In this document: piece after piece, positions 60,750 to 64,000 of the stretch
Numbering within the stretch: position 1 is the stretch's first letter
Layout: every line of letters begins with the position of its first letter
Assembly (NCBI GenBank): GCA_013373385.1
Contig: JABXHX010000020.1
Location: 37,157-101,156 of the forward strand
Length of the DNA stretch: 64,000 nt
Origin: Flavobacteriaceae bacterium
GTDB taxonomy: Bacteria; Bacteroidota; Bacteroidia; Flavobacteriales; Flavobacteriaceae
Direction of reading: 5' to 3'
Notes under the pieces: model-generated
What the model saw: only the letters and a program-made list of their open reading frames with translations
The model's database searches: none
Told to the model about the DNA's origin: nothing
Translations under genes and position numbers: made by a program

Positions 60750-61892
60750 TTACAATCTATTTAAGGCTTCTTTTATTGTTTTTAAAGGTACACATAAAGA
60801 AAAACGAATGTACCCTTCTCCTTTACTTCCAAACACAGTGCCCGGAGCTATAAAAAGATGTTTTTGATACAGTAAATTATCTGTAAAATTTTCTACGGCT
60901 TGTCCGTTCGGAATTTTTGCCCAAACAAATAATCCTGATGCACTTTTATTATAAGTACAACCTAATTTATCTGCAATTTTGAAAATCAATTTTCTACGCT
61001 CTTCGTACGCTTTATTCTGATTTTTGAACCAATCATCTGGAAGGTGTAAGGCTTCAATTGCTCCTTTTTGGATTCCGTAAAACATACCAGAATCTATATT
61101 GCTTTTTACCTTTAAAACCTGTTCAATAAAATTAGCATTGCCCAATAGCATTCCAACGCGCCAACCAGCCATATTAAATGTTTTACTTAGTGAGTTTAAC
61201 TCTAAAGCAATATTTTTTGCTCCATCAACTTGTAAAATACTTAGTGGTTCATCATTTAAAATAAAACTGTATGGATTATCATTTACAATTAAAATTTGAT
61301 GTTTCTTTCCAAATGCAATTAAATCTTTAAATGTTTGTTTTAATGCATTTGTACCTGTAGGCATATGCGGATAATTAACCCACATAATTTTTACTTTCGA
61401 TAAGTCTAATTTTTCTAACTCATCAATATTTACTTGCCAGTCATTTTCTTCGTAAAGATTGTAATAAATTGGTTTTGCTCCAACTAGTTTTGTTACCGAG
61501 GTATAAGTAGGATAACCTGGATTTGGAATCAATACCTGATCTCCTTCATTTAAAAATGCCATAGAAATATGCATAATTCCTTCTTTACTTCCCATAAGAG
61601 GTAAGATTTCATCTACAGGATTTGTAGCTACATTAAACTTGTACTTGTAAAAGGCTGCTATTGCATTTCTTAATTCTGGCAGTCCTTGATAACTCTGATA
61701 TTTATGAGCTACAGCATCATTAAAGCTTTTTTGTATTGCTTCAATTACCTTGATTGGCGGCATTAAATCTGGACTACCAATTCCCATGTTGATAATTGGT
61801 TTACCAGCGGCTGCCAGTTCTCTTACTTCTCTTAACTTTTTAGAAAAATAATATTCTTGAACGCTATTTAATCTATTAGCTGCGCTTATCAT
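60750..61892 (-). CDS. Aminotransferase, class I/II (aromatic, by context)
   Basis: This 380-residue fold-type I PLP enzyme has the PLP lysine K237 in SLSKTFNMAGWRVG, GYPTY and NYPHMPTG. It starts 4 bp inside the 3' end of pheA (overlap 61889-61892) and ends 1 bp before tyrA. This position between prephenate dehydratase and dehydrogenase strongly suggests that it makes Phe and Tyr from the keto acids, but sequence alone only supports an aspartate/aromatic-type aminotransferase. Confidence 0.88.
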   Translation of the reverse strand: MISAANRLNSVQEYYFSKKLREVRELAAAGKPIINMGIGSPDLMPPIKVIEAIQKSFNDAVAHKYQSYQGLPELRNAIAAFYKYKFNVATNPVDEILPLMGSKEGIMHISMAFLNEGDQVLIPNPGYPTYTSVTKLVGAKPIYYNLYEENDWQVNIDELEKLDLSKVKIMWVNYPHMPTGTNALKQTFKDLIAFGKKHQILIVNDNPYSFILNDEPLSILQVDGAKNIALELNSLSKTFNMAGWRVGMLLGNANFIEQVLKVKSNIDSGMFYGIQKGAIEALHLPDDWFKNQNKAYEERRKLIFKIADKLGCTYNKSASGLFVWAKIPNGQAVENFTDNLLYQKHLFIAPGTVFGSKGEGYIRFSLCVPLKTIKEALNRL

Positions 61893-62716
61893 TTTCTTCC
61901 ATTTTTATAAGTTCCTAATACTTTTAAGTCTTCTGCCATTATTTTTAAAATCGACTCAGCTTTTACATAATCATCATACTTATCAAAAGTTACATCAACA
62001 AAAAACGAATATTTCCATGGCATCTCTATTACTGGTAACGATTGTATTTTGGTTAAATTCATTTTACAATCGCTCAATACATTTAAAATAGCTGCCAAGC
62101 TTCCTCTTTTATGATCTAGTCGAAATTTTAGAGATGCCTTATTAATTATATCAATATTATTATGAGTTTTTTTTGTTTGCACAATTACAAATCTTGTAGC
62201 ATTGTCTTTCATGGTTTGTATTTCATCTTCTATCACTTCTAATTCGAAAATTTCTGCTGCCAATTTCGGAGCAATTGCTGCAACACCTTTGAGCTGGTAT
62301 TTTGAAATTCTCTTAGCAACCTCTGCGGTATCAACATCTTCTATCAACTTGATATGCGGGTATTTTTTAAAGAATTTTTTACATTGTTGTAATGCCATTG
62401 GATGCGAGCAAACCTCTTTAATATCTTCTATTTTTTGATTGGGCAACGCCATTAAATGATGATGAATATTTAGGTACCGCTCACCAACAATATGCAAGTT
62501 ACAATCGTCTATCAAAGCGTAATTTGGGATGATAGAACCTGCAATGGTGTTTTCTATAGCCATTACACCTTGAACTGCCTTGTTGGTTTGCAAACAATCT
62601 ACCAGACTATCAAAAGACAAACATTTTTCTAAGCTGATATCTTGTCCATAAAAATCTAATGCTACCTTATGATGATTAGAGCCTTCTATTCCTTGAATTG
62701 CGATATTTTTTTTCAT
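61889..62716 (-). CDS. pheA: Prephenate dehydratase
   Basis: This 275-residue enzyme converts prephenate to phenylpyruvate. The catalytic domain (1-185) has ENTIAGSIIPNYALI and the TRF motif (NATRFVIV). The C-terminal ACT domain (about 190-275, GSLAAILNVLSDCKMNLTKIQSLP) binds Phe for feedback inhibition. No chorismate mutase domain. It is the first gene of pheA - aminotransferase - tyrA - DAHP synthase. An intrinsic terminator and a Phe/Tyr-rich leader ORF lie immediately upstream. Confidence 0.94.
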   Translation of the reverse strand: MKKNIAIQGIEGSNHHKVALDFYGQDISLEKCLSFDSLVDCLQTNKAVQGVMAIENTIAGSIIPNYALIDDCNLHIVGERYLNIHHHLMALPNQKIEDIKEVCSHPMALQQCKKFFKKYPHIKLIEDVDTAEVAKRISKYQLKGVAAIAPKLAAEIFELEVIEDEIQTMKDNATRFVIVQTKKTHNNIDIINKASLKFRLDHKRGSLAAILNVLSDCKMNLTKIQSLPVIEMPWKYSFFVDVTFDKYDDYVKAESILKIMAEDLKVLGTYKNGRK

Positions 62717-62724
62717 TTTATATC

Positions 62725-62754
62725 AAAAAAAAAGCCTCGAAAAATCGAGACTTT
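62725..62754 (-). terminator. Attenuator terminator directly upstream of pheA
   Basis: In the minus-strand RNA AAAGTCTCG (62754-62746) pairs with CGAGGCTTT (62739-62731) over 9 bp (one G-U) across a 6-nt loop, followed by nine T residues ending 9 bp before the pheA ATG. A strong terminator between a promoter and the first gene is the mark of attenuation. Confidence 0.85.
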
Positions 62755-62793
62755 ATAATATATTATTTAGGTTACAATACGATACAAAGCCTC
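62747..62793 (-). promoter_or_regulatory. Antiterminator of the pheA leader
   Basis: The segment GAGGCTTT (62793-62786), a repeat of the terminator's 3' arm, overlaps the leader ORF stop codon. It can pair with the terminator's 5' arm AAAGTCTC (62754-62747). Flanking bases extend this to about 11 bp (two G-U), longer than the terminator stem. Forming it would prevent termination. Confidence 0.65.
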
Positions 62794-62854
62794 AACTCTT
62801 ATTAAAAAAATAAAAGTAAAAATAGAAACCTTGCCAAACATTTTGTAAACTCAT
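62792..62854 (-). CDS. Phe/Tyr-rich leader peptide of the aromatic operon
   Basis: This 20-codon ORF runs from the ATG at 62854 to TGA at 62792. Residues 10-17 are all aromatic (FYFYFYFF, preceded by W7), and the peptide ends NKS. Ribosome stalling at these codons when Phe or Tyr is scarce would leave the antiterminator segment free. Reading to the stop would cover it and allow the terminator. This is analogous in logic to E. coli pheL. It is the main content of the 313-bp space between pheA and the K+ channel gene. Confidence 0.75.
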   Translation of the reverse strand: MSLQNVWQGFYFYFYFFNKS

Positions 62855-62878
62855 TACTGTGCTTTTTCTTATACGCAA

Positions 62879-62909
62879 CAAATCTTAGAAATAAATTCTT
62901 AATTGCCAA
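62879..62909 (-). promoter_or_regulatory. Candidate promoter of the pheA leader
   Basis: On the minus strand TTG (62909-62907) is followed after 19 bp by TAAGATTTG (62887-62879), one base longer than the TAnnTTTG consensus. The predicted start would be about 20 nt before the leader ORF. Confidence 0.4.
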
Positions 62910-62990
62910 ATTTTTTTACAGAAATGTAAAAAAATATTTCAGTGGTCTTTTTAACTGCATACAAAGTCAGTAAATTCTCAAAGAAATGAG

Positions 62991-62998
62991 TATTTTTG
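62991..62998 (+). promoter_or_regulatory. -7 promoter box for the small K+ channel
   Basis: TATTTTTG matches TAnnTTTG, 31 nt before the ATG. Confidence 0.5.
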
Positions 62999-63029
62999 AC
63001 TAAAAACCAACAAAATAGCTTTCAATTTT

Positions 63030-63335
63030 ATGATTTTCTTCAAAACAATCCTTACTTTTTTTCAAGACAAACAGTATAGAAGTTTATTATTAACTTCATT
63101 AATTATATTAGCTTTTGGTAGTACAGTTTACCATTATTTAGAAGGATGGAGCTGGTTAGATGCTGTTTATTTTTCTATTATTACACTAACCACAATTGGT
63201 TATGGCGATTTTTCTCCGAAAACAGATGGAGGTAAATTGTTTACTATTTTTTATATCCTTATTGGTATTGGTATTATTTTAAGTTTTATCAATACTGTTT
63301 ACAGTCATTACAATACTGTAAAAACTAAGAAATAG
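63030..63335 (+). CDS. Minimal two-TM potassium channel
   Basis: This 101-residue protein has two helices (about 16-36 and 69-92) flanking a pore loop with selectivity filter TIGYGD (55-60). There is no cytoplasmic regulatory domain, so it is a KcsA-like minimal channel that would act as a tetramer. It is single, with a -7 box 31 nt upstream, and divergent from the pheA leader. It is convergent with the NTF2-like gene, 3 bp apart. Confidence 0.85.
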   Translation: MIFFKTILTFFQDKQYRSLLLTSLIILAFGSTVYHYLEGWSWLDAVYFSIITLTTIGYGDFSPKTDGGKLFTIFYILIGIGIILSFINTVYSHYNTVKTKK

Positions 63336-63338
63336 TTT

Positions 63339-63866
63339 TTAGTATTTTTTCAAGGCATTCCATTCTGCCATTGTAGCTGTAGATTTTTGATACTCCATTA
63401 CACCTAACCATTTGTCGTTCTTTTTTACCAGTAACATTTCAAAATGTGTTGGATAGGATTTTTCATTGCTTCCATCTGCATTAGACGTTTTATAAAGGAA
63501 GATTCCTTTTTCATGCGCTGTGGTTGCATCGCCAATTCTTTGAGAAAACCGAAATTCAACACTGCTCTTATTTTTGCCATTTTTAGTATCTACAAATCCT
63601 TGTTTCCAACCTGCCAATGCTTTTTCTGCTGGCATAGAAGTTTTCTTTTTACCAAGCGCAAAAATTAGTACTGCATCTTTATGGTATGTTTTTGCATAGC
63701 CTTCAAAATCTCCTTCTGTAACTGTTTTTGAAAGATTGTTCCAATATTGATTTAACTCTTGAATTCTTGTTGAAGTTTGTTTGTAGAATGCATTAGAAAT
63801 ACTGGTTGTTTTTGGTGTTCCGCTTACAAGACATATAAACAAGAGGATTAGTAAACTATTTTTCAT
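63339..63866 (-). CDS. Secreted NTF2-like (SnoaL/DUF4440-type) protein
   Basis: This 175-residue protein has a signal peptide (about 1-17). Its NTF2-like cone-shaped domain (LNQYWNNLSKTVTEGDFEGYAKTYHKDAVLIFALGKK ... KNDKWLGVMEYQKS) resembles SnoaL/DUF4440 proteins, which may bind small ligands or act as isomerases. No catalytic assignment is possible. It lies just downstream of a tRNA-Asp gene on the same strand, beyond that gene's terminator. Confidence 0.65.
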   Translation of the reverse strand: MKNSLLILLFICLVSGTPKTTSISNAFYKQTSTRIQELNQYWNNLSKTVTEGDFEGYAKTYHKDAVLIFALGKKKTSMPAEKALAGWKQGFVDTKNGKNKSSVEFRFSQRIGDATTAHEKGIFLYKTSNADGSNEKSYPTHFEMLLVKKNDKWLGVMEYQKSTATMAEWNALKKY

Positions 63867-63925
63867 GATTATTAATATTAATTTGTGCTACCAAGTTACA
63901 GAAAATATCAATATATTGAGGGAAA

Positions 63926-63954
63926 TAAAAAAAGCATCTCAAATGAGATGCTTT
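63926..63954 (-). terminator. Terminator after tRNA-Asp
   Basis: A 10-bp stem (63931-63940 with 63945-63954) and a T run on the minus strand, starting 4 bp after the tRNA 3' end. Confidence 0.8.
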
Positions 63955-63957
63955 CTG

Positions 63958-64000
63958 CGGTCTGGACGGGACTCGAACCCGCGACCCCCTGCGTGACAGG
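63958..64000 (-). tRNA. tRNA-Asp (GTC), 3' part
   Basis: The minus strand reads from the anticodon loop (CTGTCAC, anticodon GTC) through the variable loop, a perfect T-arm (GCGGGTTCGAGTCCCGT) and the 3' acceptor strand CCAGACC with discriminator G. CCA is not encoded. The 5' half lies beyond the window edge. Confidence 0.9.

Noticed and set aside
62911..62934. Palindromic hairpin with 10-bp A/T arms
   Set aside because: Its arms contain almost no G or C, so it is weak and typical of AT-rich intergenic DNA; it also overlaps the possible promoter region.
62916..62960. Another short Phe-containing ORF (MQLKRPLKYFFTFL) upstream of pheA
   Set aside because: It lies upstream of the candidate promoter and is not coupled to the terminator/antiterminator. 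TTT runs arise easily in this AT-rich DNA. The ORF at 62792-62854 fits attenuation far better.
1..64000. CRISPR arrays, insertion sequences, rRNA, restriction or toxin-antitoxin systems
   Set aside because: No regular repeats, transposase, rRNA sequence or recognisable defence genes were seen on either strand.

Overview
The window looks like chromosomal DNA of a member of the Flavobacteriaceae (Bacteroidota), probably marine and Polaribacter- or Tenacibaculum-like. The genus is an inference. The evidence is a low GC content, gldA of the gliding machinery, a metalloprotease with a C-terminal type IX secretion sorting domain, a Porin_10-type porin, DUF3667, DUF4920, DUF6146 and DUF3857 proteins, DnaE with a fused N-terminal exonuclease, weak Shine-Dalgarno sequences, and many upstream boxes of the Bacteroidota -7 type TAnnTTTG. 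Almost everything is housekeeping or core metabolism. No insertion sequence, CRISPR array or complete prophage was seen.

Layout. 1-6.8 kb: a cut cyclase-family gene, hemW, DUF3667, ruvC, a divergent membrane-protein/glycosyltransferase pair, a 47-residue membrane protein, mnmD, and two lipoproteins (one with a CxxCH haem motif). 6.9-16.8 kb: ilvE, a PqqB-like metallo-hydrolase lipoprotein, a MazG-like pyrophosphohydrolase, an SDR, a KirBac-type channel, tag, folA-thyA, a nucleoside transporter and a bifunctional nuclease. 16.9-28 kb: energy metabolism (etfBA, pdhB, soluble and membrane pyrophosphatases, a geranylgeranyl-reductase-like flavoprotein, pckA) and a saccharopine dehydrogenase-family gene. 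28-31 kb: trmN6, an isolated divergent pair of phage-style regulators, and the rpsP-rimM operon. 31-39 kb: dnaE and a large secreted, probably glycan-binding protein. 38.6-50 kb: gldA, the T9SS metalloprotease, lipB, a nucleoid-associated protein, rnhB, a porin, a GNAT enzyme, NhaC and a DUF457 hydrolase. 50-58.7 kb: MarC, a PLP lyase divergent from an Lrp/AsnC regulator, two tandem DUF3857/transglutaminase proteins, YceI, dtd and rsgA. 58.7-62.9 kb: an aromatic amino acid operon (pheA, aminotransferase, tyrA, DAHP synthase-chorismate mutase). The window ends with a small K+ channel, an NTF2-like protein and a partial tRNA-Asp.

The most interesting signal lies between pheA and the K+ channel. 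On the minus strand there is a 20-codon leader ORF with eight consecutive Phe/Tyr codons. It is followed by an antiterminator segment overlapping its stop codon and an intrinsic terminator immediately before pheA. This is a complete candidate for transcription attenuation of the whole Phe/Tyr operon. Other regulatory candidates are twin hairpins with identical CGAGA loops in the rpsP leader, a perfect 24-bp palindrome between etfB and pdhB, two mutually exclusive hairpins before the cyclase gene, and inverted repeats between the two phage-like regulators. trmN6 has no AUG at its conserved N-terminus.

Several start codons were moved downstream of the longest open frame, because the longer frame ran through a promoter box, through a terminator hairpin or into the neighbouring gene: the SDR, ppa, the flavoprotein, lipB, the DUF457 hydrolase, marC and one DUF3857 gene.
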